From the NCBI GenBank assembly GCA_963839475.1, contig CAWIVH010000001.1, positions 496,001-560,000 of the forward strand: DNA of 64,000 bases. Direction: 5' to 3'. The stretch is from CAWIVH01 sp963839475. GTDB lineage: Bacteria > Acidobacteriota > UBA6911. Every line of letters begins with the position of its first letter. Positions within the stretch are counted from its first letter, which is position 1. Made by a program: the position numbers and the translations under genes. The notes under the pieces were generated by a model, which was not told where the DNA came from, made no database searches, and worked only from the letters and a program-made list of their open reading frames with translations. Below, piece by piece: positions 16,446 to 25,375 of the stretch.

Positions 16446-17627
16446 TCACAGTTCAAATTCGCGCAAATCGATTTTGGAGCGATCAGCCGTGCCCAGCCCG
16501 AGAGCCCCGGCGATGTCGACATGTTCGGGCTGCATGCGCACGAATCCGCTGAAGGCGTCTTTCGGCGCTTCAGCAAGCGGCTTCATGCCCATAGCGACCC
16601 TTTTTCGATCGAGTTCCTCCCACCCGATCTTGTCCATGGCGACCGGGTCGGTGGAAAAATACATCCGCTTCGGCTCCCAGATGAACTGCGTGGACTCTTT
16701 CCTCATCACCGGCCCGCCGTGGTAGAGCGCCTGCACGGCGTCGCAGATGTTCAGAACCGTCTTGTTCCGGATGATTGGAATCGAGACCGAGGCAGGGATG
16801 AATGCCCCGCAGGCATTGAGCATAGGCGATGAGTGGCTGCGGTTGACGTTGTTGACGAGCCCGTGAGAAAGGTTTTTGAGCGCGCCAGTAATTCCAGCAG
16901 ACTGGTGATGCTTCAAAAGGCAGAGATTCACCAGCTTGTCCACCTCACGTGAAATGAAAACCGCGGCATAGGAACGCCGGGCTCTTTCATTATCAAAGCC
17001 GAATCCGGGAAGGGTCAGCTGCATGTCCATCCAATGATCGGGATCGTAGCCGTCCATTCGCTGCTGAATATTGTCGACATAGTCGGTCGCCCATGAGGAC
17101 CGAACCCCCTCGGGAACCCATTTGTCAAATCCCGCCTGCAGGAACTGGCTTTTGTAGCGGTCGTAAATCACGATGTCCTTCCGCCGGATGCCGGCAGCTT
17201 CCAGACCCCCGATGATCTCCTGAACAACTTCCGGAGAGGAAATCACATAGGGAACGCTGGCCGGGTTGAGCTTAATACCTACCACTTCGCCCGGCTCGAA
17301 AAAAGTGCGCCAGGCAGATACCCAGTCAGGGGCTCCGGTCAACTCTGTTATTCCCCGCCGCATCATGGCAATCACCGGTTCGCGCTGGTATTTCCCGCCT
17401 TCGATGGCCTTGGAATCATGCACCGACACAACCCGGCCCGGAAAGAGCCCCGGGATGGACCATTTCGTCCGGGACGACTTTCCATAGGTCGAATCGGCAA
17501 AGGAAGGGATGCTTGCCGCAATGGGAATGGCGCCGGGCGCCGCCACCATGCGTTCCAGCCATTCCCGTCTTGATTCTCTGCGCAGCCCCCAGCCTGAGAG
17601 GAACTTCTCCTCGACGCGTCGATTCAT
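16446..17627 (-). CDS. DUF362 domain protein, probably exported
   Basis: The protein has 393 residues. GGAGG is 5 bases before the ATG at 17627, better than the ATG at 17645. Basic residues RRESRREWLERM precede APGAIPIAASIPS, suggestive of a Tat leader. The DUF362 core includes GRVVSVHDSKA, EVVGIKLNP, VVQEIIGGLEAAGIRRKDIVIYDR, KLVNLCLLKHHQSAGITGALKNLSHG and YFSTDPVAMDKIGWE. No cysteine cluster is seen. It is only distantly like the 12017 paralog. Its stop is 20 bp from the convergent DUF2961 gene. Function unknown. Confidence 0.8.
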   Translation of the reverse strand: MNRRVEEKFLSGWGLRRESRREWLERMVAAPGAIPIAASIPSFADSTYGKSSRTKWSIPGLFPGRVVSVHDSKAIEGGKYQREPVIAMMRRGITELTGAPDWVSAWRTFFEPGEVVGIKLNPASVPYVISSPEVVQEIIGGLEAAGIRRKDIVIYDRYKSQFLQAGFDKWVPEGVRSSWATDYVDNIQQRMDGYDPDHWMDMQLTLPGFGFDNERARRSYAAVFISREVDKLVNLCLLKHHQSAGITGALKNLSHGLVNNVNRSHSSPMLNACGAFIPASVSIPIIRNKTVLNICDAVQALYHGGPVMRKESTQFIWEPKRMYFSTDPVAMDKIGWEELDRKRVAMGMKPLAEAPKDAFSGFVRMQPEHVDIAGALGLGTADRSKIDLREFEL

Positions 17628-17781
17628 TTCGACCTCCGGAAACATTTTGGACTCTTAGGACACTCACCCGATTATGATAAAGATACCTTTCGGGCGGCCT
17701 GTCGACAACGGCCTCTTTTGCAAATAGGGGAATGTTCCAATTCCAGGGATGTGAAATCTCTGGAGTTCGCAGGGCTTATAA

Positions 17782-17862
17782 AACTGAACCGCAAAGGCTC
17801 AAAGACACAAAGAAAAGCATTTAAAAAATCCTTGGCGCTCTTCGCATCTTAGCGGTTCAGTT
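17782..17862. repeat. Dispersed hairpin repeat, copy D
   Basis: The left arm is AACTGAACCGCAAAGGCTC and the right arm ends CTTAGCGGTTCAGTT, with an A-rich loop. This is the only copy located between divergent genes. Confidence 0.85.
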
Positions 17863-17912
17863 GTTGGAAGGTTGCCATATAAAGGATTTTCGCCAGCATG
17901 ATAGGACTATGA

Positions 17913-18719
17913 ATGAATGAGGATGTGCCGATTCATCCCGACGAGACGCTGGATCGCCTGACGTCAGAATTTTCCATCATTCAGAAACGCAAGGGCCATC
18001 GCGTCGGCTCGGATGATACGCTGTTGGCCTGGGCAGGGACAAGGGCATGCTCCGAGGCTGTCCGCGTCCTAGACCTCGGCAGCGGCAAAGGGACGGTCGC
18101 CCTGCTCCTGCTCCAGCGCCTCCCTCGCTGTACTGTGATCGGCGTAGAGGCCCTCCAGGTAAGTCATGACCTCGCAGTGCGCAACGCACAACTGAACGAT
18201 CTTACGGATCGATGGGTTCCGCACCTGGGCGATCTGCGCGAGCCGTCCATTCTGGCCGGCGAACTCCCATTCGATTTAATAACCGGTGCGCCGCCCTTCA
18301 TGCCGGTGGGAAGCGGAGTGCTCCCGGTTGATCCCCAGCGTATGGCCGGCCGCTTCGAAGTCAGGGGCGGAGTCCGCGAATACGCCGCTTCGGCAGCCCG
18401 GCACCTCGCTTTAGCGGGAAAACTGGTGTTGCTGATGGACGGCCTCGAGCGATCACGCCTTCGCGCTGAAGCGGCGATCGAAGAATCGCGCTTGTCGCTG
18501 CATTCCGTAACCGCTGTGCTTCCACGTCCGGGGCGCAAGCCGACCTATTGGATTCTGGTTGCGGGCCAGAAGCCCGAGCCGATTCTTAGAAAGTCATTCT
18601 CGATGCGGCCGGAAACGGGCGGTTGCTTTTCAGTAGAGTTTGAGGCCATCCGCCGGGACATGAACTGCGCCGGAGGAAAAAACCAATTGAACCACAAAGG
18701 CCGCAAAGAAATTTTATAA
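17913..18719 (+). CDS. Class I SAM-dependent methyltransferase (TrmN6/YfiC-like)
   Basis: The protein has 268 residues; AGGA lies 6 bases before the ATG. The fold signature is clear: RVGSDDTLLAWAG, then the SAM-binding DLGSGKGTVALLLLQRL (about 54-70), an acidic GVEAL after beta2, and ITGAPPFMP in place of the NPPY motif of N6-adenine methyltransferases. E. coli TrmN (YfiC) modifies A37 of tRNA-Val; the Asn-to-Gly-Ala change means target and activity are uncertain. The last 13 residues (from about NQLNHKGRKEIL) are encoded by hairpin repeat E, so the original C-terminus was extended or replaced by it. Confidence 0.75.
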   Translation: MNEDVPIHPDETLDRLTSEFSIIQKRKGHRVGSDDTLLAWAGTRACSEAVRVLDLGSGKGTVALLLLQRLPRCTVIGVEALQVSHDLAVRNAQLNDLTDRWVPHLGDLREPSILAGELPFDLITGAPPFMPVGSGVLPVDPQRMAGRFEVRGGVREYAASAARHLALAGKLVLLMDGLERSRLRAEAAIEESRLSLHSVTAVLPRPGRKPTYWILVAGQKPEPILRKSFSMRPETGGCFSVEFEAIRRDMNCAGGKNQLNHKGRKEIL

Positions 18720-18746
18720 CAGTCCTCGCGGCCTTCGTGGTTGATT
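18685..18746. repeat. Dispersed hairpin repeat, copy E
   Basis: Short copy with arms AATTGAACCACAAAGGCCGC and GCGGCCTTCGTGGTTGATT. It overlaps the 3' end of the methyltransferase gene and ends 6 bp before the stop of the convergent oxidoreductase gene. Confidence 0.85.
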
Positions 18747-18751
18747 CATTT

Positions 18752-19885
18752 TTACTTGCCGGTAGATTTGAGCGGAAGGGTAACCGCGCTTCCCTTCTCG
18801 GCCGAAAGCCGGATCGCCTCCACAATCTGCATGACATCCAGGTTGAATTCCGGGCTCACCATCCCCTCGATCGGTTTACCGGAACGAATGGAGCTGACGA
18901 AATACCCGATCGGGTCGCGGCGGTTTTCGTCAAGGGGAGCCACGGCCACTTCCTTTTTGTCGCGCCCGACATAGGCCTCGATCCCCCGCTGGGTCATGTA
19001 GAGGCTTCCCTTGTCCCCGAAGACCTCAACATCCTGGAAACTGCGGGGCAGGTCCCAGGACCCTTCAATAATCCCCACGCCATTGTCGGCAAAGGCCGCA
19101 AGCACCGTGGCATTCGTATTGGTCTTATAAACCTCGGGCCGCGTGTGCGTGGTGATGGCGTAAACGCTCTTCGGCATCCCCAGGTACCAGCGGAGCCAGA
19201 CGGCACCATAGCAGGTGAAGTCAATCAACGCGCCTCCGCCCCGCTTTTCGTCGTTGAGCCACTTCCAGAATATCTGCCCTCGTATGTCCGCGGCGTCGCG
19301 GGGTGCAGGCCCCCCGTGCCCGATCACCGACCGCACGCGCCAGACCTTGCCAATTTCGCCGGTTTTGGCGAAATCGTAGGCGGCGTAATTGTTGGGCCAC
19401 CAGGCCATCTGGTAGTTGATCATCAGCCGAATGTTGTTCTTTCTGGCGATGTCGAGCATCTGGCGGGCCTGATCCCAGGTCGCGGCCATGGGCTTTTCAA
19501 AAAGAACATGAACTCCGCGCGCGGCGCATGCCTTTGTAATCTCCAGGTGGCGGTCGTTCTCGACAAAGGACCAGATTCCTTCCGGCTTTTTCTCATCAAG
19601 CAACTTGAGGTAATCCTCATACAAAGGAACTCCAGGGAGGTCCTTGGCAGCAAGTTCACGCAGCTCGGCGTTCACATCCGAAATCCCAACCACCTCGATA
19701 TTTGGATTTTTCGCCATGTTCCGGATTGGGCCCCAGGCATGGCTGTGTACCAAGCCTAAAACAGCGATCCGGAAACGGGGTTTTTCCTGCGAGTAGGCGT
19801 TGGGAGGAAGAGGCACCGTTCCACCCAGCAACATACCCAACGTGAACAAAACTGCAATTCTGCGGATCCAAGATTGGCATATCAT
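18752..19885 (-). CDS. Exported Gfo/Idh/MocA family oxidoreductase
   Basis: The protein has 377 residues. A Sec signal peptide (RRIAVLFTLGMLLGGTVPLPP) is followed by a Rossmann NAD(P) fold: RIAVLGLVHSHAWGPI, then VVGISDVN. The EKP signature is present as VLFEKPMAATWDQA, and HGGPAPRD and GGGALIDFTCYG mark the substrate domain. The family oxidises or rearranges sugars and inositols, and exported members usually hold their cofactor tightly. It is followed at 184 bp by another member (20070), also leftward. A Pro-rich linker after the signal is unremarkable. Family is certain, substrate unknown. Confidence 0.88.
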   Translation of the reverse strand: MICQSWIRRIAVLFTLGMLLGGTVPLPPNAYSQEKPRFRIAVLGLVHSHAWGPIRNMAKNPNIEVVGISDVNAELRELAAKDLPGVPLYEDYLKLLDEKKPEGIWSFVENDRHLEITKACAARGVHVLFEKPMAATWDQARQMLDIARKNNIRLMINYQMAWWPNNYAAYDFAKTGEIGKVWRVRSVIGHGGPAPRDAADIRGQIFWKWLNDEKRGGGALIDFTCYGAVWLRWYLGMPKSVYAITTHTRPEVYKTNTNATVLAAFADNGVGIIEGSWDLPRSFQDVEVFGDKGSLYMTQRGIEAYVGRDKKEVAVAPLDENRRDPIGYFVSSIRSGKPIEGMVSPEFNLDVMQIVEAIRLSAEKGSAVTLPLKSTGK

Positions 19886-20069
19886 AGTAGTCAGGTCCCT
19901 ATTATGCAGAGCGACATTGATCGTTGTTTATCCGATGATCCAAACACGATCCCCAATCCCGCGCAGCGGGACGGCTTAAAACGCTGGGGGCGACGCCCCG
20001 GCGCCGCTTTTCATCGAATGTCCTTTAATCAGCCCAAAGCTAATTTTCAGATAAAGCCGGAACCGGGGA

Positions 20070-21029
20070 CTATGGCGCGATCTTTACGGGCACGCCGCCC
20101 TGCTGCCGGCTTCTCTCCGCGGCATCCATGAATGCCATGATCTCCAGCGTTTCTTCGGGCGAGACAGGCGGCCGGCCGGTTTTAAAGAACTCCATGATCT
20201 CACGCACAAGCGCCACATAGGAAACTGAGACGGCCGGGACATAGAGGACGTCTTTCTCCCTGAAGAGCAGGGCTCCGTAATCCTGCTTGCCTTTGCGCAG
20301 TCCGCGGACAACACCGACACGGCCGTCTTTCCAGGTGCCAACGGCGAGGTCGACATCTGCGTTCGAAGTCATCGTGACCGAAACGCACCCGGGGCCCATG
20401 AAGGTGAAGAGGGTTTCGACGGAGTGAATGCCGTACCAGAAAAGTCCCGGGTTGGTCGGTTCCAGCGAAGCCGGACCGTGGGCTTCCGCACCCAGGATCT
20501 TACCTTGGGAGCCGTCGTGTGCCGCCTGCTGATAAGCCGTAGTGAACCGGAGAGAGGAGCAGCTGAACCAGGGTATCCCGCTCTCTTTCGCAAGTCGGGC
20601 GATTTCCTTGGCGTCGGCCAGGCTGGCCGCGAGGGGTTTATCGATGAAAACCGGCTTTTTGCAGGTGAAAGCCTGTCGGGCCTGCTCGAGATGAACGCGC
20701 CCATCCACACTTTCGAGCAGGATGGCGTCCACCAGGGGGCACAGGTCCGGGATCTTTTCCACCAGCTTGACCTTATACCTGTCCTGCAATTCGGCCGTGA
20801 ACTTGTCGATCCGGCTGGCGCTGGATTTCAGATCCGGACTGCCTCCTTTGTAAGCGGCCACCACGCGGCCGCCGGGAACGAAGTCAGGCCCGGCCGGATC
20901 GTTAAGAGACTTGGTAAAGGCGGTTACATGCGACGTGTCCAGTCCGATGATGCCGATGCGCAGGTCGGCCGCCGCCATCCAGGAGGCGCACATCAACAAC
21001 ATACCTGTCATCCATAGGAGTTTTTTCAT
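20070..21029 (-). CDS. Exported Gfo/Idh/MocA-like protein, short form
   Basis: The protein has 319 residues. It has a signal peptide (LLWMTGMLLMCASWMAAA), then a Rossmann strand LRIGIIGLDTSHVTAF and the EKP-equivalent VFIDKPLAASLADA. The usual first glycine motif is GLDTSH rather than GxGxxG, typical of a divergent subgroup. The C-terminal domain has the expected HGPASLEP and YGIHSVETLFTFMG. Members with the DTSH motif often act in sugar metabolism but are poorly characterised. It lies upstream of 18752-19885 on the same strand and downstream of the TonB receptor's neighbourhood. Confidence 0.83.
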   Translation of the reverse strand: MKKLLWMTGMLLMCASWMAAADLRIGIIGLDTSHVTAFTKSLNDPAGPDFVPGGRVVAAYKGGSPDLKSSASRIDKFTAELQDRYKVKLVEKIPDLCPLVDAILLESVDGRVHLEQARQAFTCKKPVFIDKPLAASLADAKEIARLAKESGIPWFSCSSLRFTTAYQQAAHDGSQGKILGAEAHGPASLEPTNPGLFWYGIHSVETLFTFMGPGCVSVTMTSNADVDLAVGTWKDGRVGVVRGLRKGKQDYGALLFREKDVLYVPAVSVSYVALVREIMEFFKTGRPPVSPEETLEIMAFMDAAERSRQQGGVPVKIAP

Positions 21030-21144
21030 GGGTCAGCCTCTGGCAAACGCGCCGGTCCGGCGCTACTTTAATTATGCGGTGATTTTTCTGAATGAAGCGC
21101 TCTTTCGTCGAATATGCGGTTAACAATCTCGCGGAAATTCCGCC

Positions 21145-21182
21145 AACAAAAACGGCGGCCACATTCTTACGTGTGGCCGCCG
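21145..21182 (-). terminator. Rho-independent terminator of the TonB receptor gene
   Basis: Read on the minus strand, CGGCGGCCACAC and its inverse GTGGCCGCCG form a strong stem around a short loop, followed by TTTTTG. It lies 32 bases beyond the receptor stop codon. Confidence 0.85.
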
Positions 21183-21213
21183 CATATCCGGCAGAAATTA
21201 TCCGCCCGAAAGA

Positions 21214-24200
21214 TCAGAAGTTGAGGCGGAGGCCCATCTGAATGGTGCGGCCGCCGCCGTTTCTGGTAAACACGCGCCCAAATCTTTCCGCATCTCCGAT
21301 ATCCGTTTCAGGGTCGCTTACCCAGTTCCGGTTGAGCGGGTTGGTTATGTCGGCGCGAATCTCGAAGTTCGTCGTTTCGGTGAAGGGCAGGCGTGTGCGC
21401 TTGATCAATGAGAGCTGTTCGCTGCTCTGCATGAATCCGCGCAGGTTTGGCTGCGTATAAGTTCCCGTCCCCAGCCGTGTGGCAACATTGTTCCCAGTTG
21501 TCGGTATAGCACCCCAGGCTTTGGGATTCAGGTAAGGAGTCCCGTTGCCCTGATCTACAGTATCGGGTTTGCTCCCGATGATCTGCTTATCACGAGGCAG
21601 CAGAGTGTCGACGTAGAACCCGGGATTGTAAAGTGCTGAAGTATCGGGTCCGCCGGAGTTGTATATCTGGATAGGCGCGCCGGAGCGGAAATGGTTGATG
21701 CCGCTGACGGTCCAGCCACCAAGGACATAACTCAGCGCCCCGGAACGCAGCCAACGTCCCTGGGTACCGAACGGCAGATCATAGATCCAGGTGATCCGCA
21801 GGTCGTTGGGAACATTCAGGGTACCGACAGCGTAGTCGAGTTTGCGATTGTAGATGCTCTGTCCGTAGTTGCCATAGTATGCTCCCATGGCATTGTTGGT
21901 AGATGTCAGCGACTTGGAAAAGGTGTAAGCCACCAGGAAGCTCAGGCCGTTGTTGATCCGCTTGGTTGCCGTCATCTGCAATGAATGATAATTGGACCAC
22001 CCTGCGTTGGTCCGATGCGTGGAAACCCCCGTATACTGCGGGTAAGGCAAAAGCGCCTGCCCTACGGTTCCCTCGAAGCTGGGGTAGGGCTTTTTGATTT
22101 CCGGGTGATCGGCGATGTCTTCAATCAAGGTGTCGCCGAGGCTCAGGTATTTGGGGTCCAGCTGATTGATATTCCCTACATACATGTCGTTCAGCCTGGT
22201 GCCCTTGTTTCCGATGTAATTTGTCTCCAACCTGACCTGCCAGGGCAATTCGACCTGTACGCCGAAGCTCCAGTTCTGGGTCATAGGATATTTGTTCGCG
22301 TCGGGTGCATAGTATGGGATACCGCCGCCGTTCAGCTGCGCCGGATCATAATTGGGCAGAGTGGCCGTATATTTCGGGTATGGATTGTCCCAGTAAATCC
22401 CCGGATCGTTACCACCGCCCGAGCGCCCGGTCTTCTGGTAGATGTTGTTGGAACCGCTGAAGCCGTTCCACCACCCGAAATTCCAGCCATCCAGGAGCGG
22501 GGCGCCGTAGTTGATGCCGTATCCGCCGCGGAGCACAACCTTGTCGGTAGCAGCGTAGGCAAAACCGACACGCGGCGCCCATTGACCATAGTAAAGGTCG
22601 GCCCACCGTGTCTTGCCGTTGCAGGACTTGCAGTCGCCGAGGAATACGAGCGCGCCTTTATACCCATCGGCGCCGGGGTTGGCGACGTTGGGATCCAGAG
22701 CGGACATCATGTTGTTCGGATTGGTGAACCCGGTTGGGATGTCCCAGCGCAGCCCGACGTTCAGCGTGAGTTTGTTGTTCACCTTCCAATCGTCTTGCAC
22801 GTAAAGACCGGTTTCCCGGGAACGAACACCCTGGGTCATGCCGTTGATGCCGACGCTGACGTTCCGCGTGGCGCCGAGCATAAAGCTGGCAAACGCAAAA
22901 CCAGTACTCGTCTGGAATTTGGACAGTGCGGTCTGGTCGGCATTGTACGTCCAGGTGCCGGGTGTGTCCTGGAACGTGGAGTTGATGTAATACCTCCTAT
23001 GCTCCACGCCAAACCGCAGGTTGTGCTTGCCCTTGATCCAGGTGAAATCGTCCTGCGCGATCACGCTCCCATTGGGTTCGTTACCAGTCGACGTGCCGCC
23101 CCAGGTTCTATAGGAACCGCTCTGGGTAGTTGTCGAACCGCCAAAGGCTATGGCAGGGAAAGTTGCTCCGCCGACGTTCTGCAGGCCGAGTTCCGTGGCC
23201 CAGTTTTTGCCGGAGAAGAGACTGTTGCTCTGGTTGGCGTTGCGGAACCGGTTATAGCCGAGGCCGAAGTGGTTCAACATCGTCGGGCTGATCGACCAGT
23301 CCTCTGCAATGCGGACCATAAGGCCCGGTGTGGCTTGCGTTCTGTCCGCCGTAGCCGGAGTGTTGGGGATCCCCCCGGGCAGCCGATAGGTGGCATACTT
23401 TAGCCGGTACCGGTCATTTTCGATAAAGGCGGTGCTCATCTTGTGCTTGGCGTTGATAACGTGATCTACTTTGATGCTGTAGTTTTGAATGTGCAGTTCC
23501 GGCTGGCCCGAGGAAACACGCAACGTATTGTTGCGCAAGGTTTCCCCTCCCAGACTGGAACGCAGCGGGAAGGTGGGATCCGGCAGCGCGTAAGCAGGGT
23601 TGAGGACCTTCTTGGTTACCGCGCTGATCCGGCTGGACGGGATTATGTTTCCCGGGAAGGCATCCCGTACGTAGGTACCGTTCGGGGCCAGACGGGTCGT
23701 GGTCGGATCATAAATCGCGCCGTAAACCACGTTGCGGCCCAGGGCGTCCTGTCCTATCACTTTGCCCGAGCTGGCGTTCTTGGTGAATGCGGGATTAAGA
23801 AGGCGCGAGAAATCGCCGGTCTTCATTTCCGCCGTGGGCGAGCTGTCGGTGGACGACCCGAGAGTGTAATTGGCCGACCTAAAACCTTCATAGGAAAAGA
23901 AGAACTGGGTTTTGTCCTTACGGATAGGACCGCCAAAAGTGGCGCCCCAGTTGTTGAGCCGGTTCGGCGCCTTGATGGCTTCGCCGGTCGCTGGGTCCTT
24001 GGGGCCGCTGTTGTTGGCCGCCCAGCTGTTGGCATTGAGTGCGGAGTTCTGATGGTACCAGAACGCATTGCCATGGTACTGGTTGGTCCCCGAACGCAGG
24101 CCGAAGTTTGCCATCCCCGTCTGGGTATTGCCATACTGTGCGGAAAGCGAACCCGTCTGGAGTTTGAATTCGCTGACGGCGTCCATGGTTGCGGTGAATT

Positions 24201-24822
24201 CGCCGGTGTTGCCGCCATTGATGTCCATCCGTCCCACCGAGATTCCGTCGATGAGAATCTCGTGCGAGAACGACTGGCTTCCGTTGATCGACCCTTCCCA
24301 TCCGCCGCCCTGTGTTCCGGGCATGCTCGTGAAAATGAAAGTCTGGAGCTGCCGGGTGCCGTCGTCGATCTGGATGGGCCAGGTGTGCACTTCTTTTTCC
24401 GTCGAATAAGTCCCGATCTCCATCGAGGACTTATCGAGCATAGGTGCCGCGGCTGTTACCGTCACGGAATCCGATATGGCTCCCATTTCCATCTGGATGT
24501 CCGCAGTTACGGTCTCGGCCACGTGAATTTCGATATTTTCGCGCACGGTCTTTTTGAATCCTGGATTCGAGACCGTGATGATATATCTCCCGGGAGGGAT
24601 ATACGGAGCACGGTAGACACCCGCCTCGGTTGCCACCGAGTTGGTTTCTACCCCGGTATCCATGTTCTTTATCACAACCTGCGCTCCCGGAATCACAGCG
24701 CCGGTTGGATCCTTGATTGTTCCCGTCAGCGTTCCGCGCCCGCTCTGAGACAGTGCCGGAGAGAGGCAGAAGAGCGTCAAGGCTATCCCGACTAGGAAAA
24801 GCACTAGGATTGATCGCTTCAT
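21214..24822 (-). CDS. Oar-like TonB-dependent receptor with carboxypeptidase-regulatory-like domain
   Basis: The protein has 1202 residues. The start MKRSILVLFL has AAGGAAGG upstream; the frame is open 12 codons further but without a site. After a signal peptide, residues about 30-120 form a CarboxypepD_reg-like domain (GTLTGTIKDPTGAVIPGAQV). A plug domain follows with DGISVGRMDINGGNTGEF. The remainder is an outer-membrane barrel ending in aromatic RTIQMGLRLNF. Such receptors are abundant in Acidobacteriota and are thought to import large ligands such as oligosaccharides, though ligands are mostly unknown. A strong terminator follows. Nearby exported oxidoreductases and hydrolases fit a role in glycan use. 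Confidence 0.93.
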   Translation of the reverse strand: MKRSILVLFLVGIALTLFCLSPALSQSGRGTLTGTIKDPTGAVIPGAQVVIKNMDTGVETNSVATEAGVYRAPYIPPGRYIITVSNPGFKKTVRENIEIHVAETVTADIQMEMGAISDSVTVTAAAPMLDKSSMEIGTYSTEKEVHTWPIQIDDGTRQLQTFIFTSMPGTQGGGWEGSINGSQSFSHEILIDGISVGRMDINGGNTGEFTATMDAVSEFKLQTGSLSAQYGNTQTGMANFGLRSGTNQYHGNAFWYHQNSALNANSWAANNSGPKDPATGEAIKAPNRLNNWGATFGGPIRKDKTQFFFSYEGFRSANYTLGSSTDSSPTAEMKTGDFSRLLNPAFTKNASSGKVIGQDALGRNVVYGAIYDPTTTRLAPNGTYVRDAFPGNIIPSSRISAVTKKVLNPAYALPDPTFPLRSSLGGETLRNNTLRVSSGQPELHIQNYSIKVDHVINAKHKMSTAFIENDRYRLKYATYRLPGGIPNTPATADRTQATPGLMVRIAEDWSISPTMLNHFGLGYNRFRNANQSNSLFSGKNWATELGLQNVGGATFPAIAFGGSTTTQSGSYRTWGGTSTGNEPNGSVIAQDDFTWIKGKHNLRFGVEHRRYYINSTFQDTPGTWTYNADQTALSKFQTSTGFAFASFMLGATRNVSVGINGMTQGVRSRETGLYVQDDWKVNNKLTLNVGLRWDIPTGFTNPNNMMSALDPNVANPGADGYKGALVFLGDCKSCNGKTRWADLYYGQWAPRVGFAYAATDKVVLRGGYGINYGAPLLDGWNFGWWNGFSGSNNIYQKTGRSGGGNDPGIYWDNPYPKYTATLPNYDPAQLNGGGIPYYAPDANKYPMTQNWSFGVQVELPWQVRLETNYIGNKGTRLNDMYVGNINQLDPKYLSLGDTLIEDIADHPEIKKPYPSFEGTVGQALLPYPQYTGVSTHRTNAGWSNYHSLQMTATKRINNGLSFLVAYTFSKSLTSTNNAMGAYYGNYGQSIYNRKLDYAVGTLNVPNDLRITWIYDLPFGTQGRWLRSGALSYVLGGWTVSGINHFRSGAPIQIYNSGGPDTSALYNPGFYVDTLLPRDKQIIGSKPDTVDQGNGTPYLNPKAWGAIPTTGNNVATRLGTGTYTQPNLRGFMQSSEQLSLIKRTRLPFTETTNFEIRADITNPLNRNWVSDPETDIGDAERFGRVFTRNGGGRTIQMGLRLNF

Positions 24823-25375
24823 CGGTACCTTCCTTGTTAAGGGTGTGCTCAGCGTCAATTACATTCCTTTATTATTACCGCTTGATGAAATGCATGGCCT
24901 GTCCAAGAGAATCCGACAGGCCAAACCGGCCTTGATTATCCGCATTGCTTCCGCCGGTAATCTGAATCCCCTCGGATAGCAATGCCGCACCGACAAAGAG
25001 AATTCCGGGTCCGCCAAGGATCGTTCCCGGCAAGCGTTTTCCGCTCATCTATCGCGGCACGATACGATGATTGAGACTCCTCCCAAATCCCCGACTCTTG
25101 ATTGCAGTTTGACAACAACCATGACGTCGCTTCAAAACCAACAACTAGCCATCGGCTCAGGCACGGCTTCCATAGGCTGTCGCCCGTTCCCTTCGAAACC
25201 GCCCCTTGACCGCAGGCTAGGCGCTGGAAGTGCCAATGTCAAGCAGATTTACGTCCAGAGGAAAGATCTAAAAAACATAGACAGGCGATCGCAAGAGGGA
25301 ATAGTTTCGTTTTGTGGGAACATAAACTATCATTCACTACCGTGAATACAATTCTGTGAGGCTTTCAGAATCCTT
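24823..25375. other. Divergent intergenic region, with leader hairpin
   Basis: A 553 bp gap between divergent genes. GGCCTGTC (24896-24903) and GACAGGCC (24915-24922) form a perfect stem with an 11-base loop about 75 bases upstream of the receptor start, on its leader transcript. The rest is featureless to me. Small open frames here lack ribosome sites and family likeness. Confidence 0.5.

Noticed and set aside
21985..24795. Long rightward open frames (472 and 450 codons) opposite the TonB receptor gene
   Set aside because: They are antisense to a protein with continuous family features; no ribosome sites or domain likeness, a common effect of GC-rich third positions.
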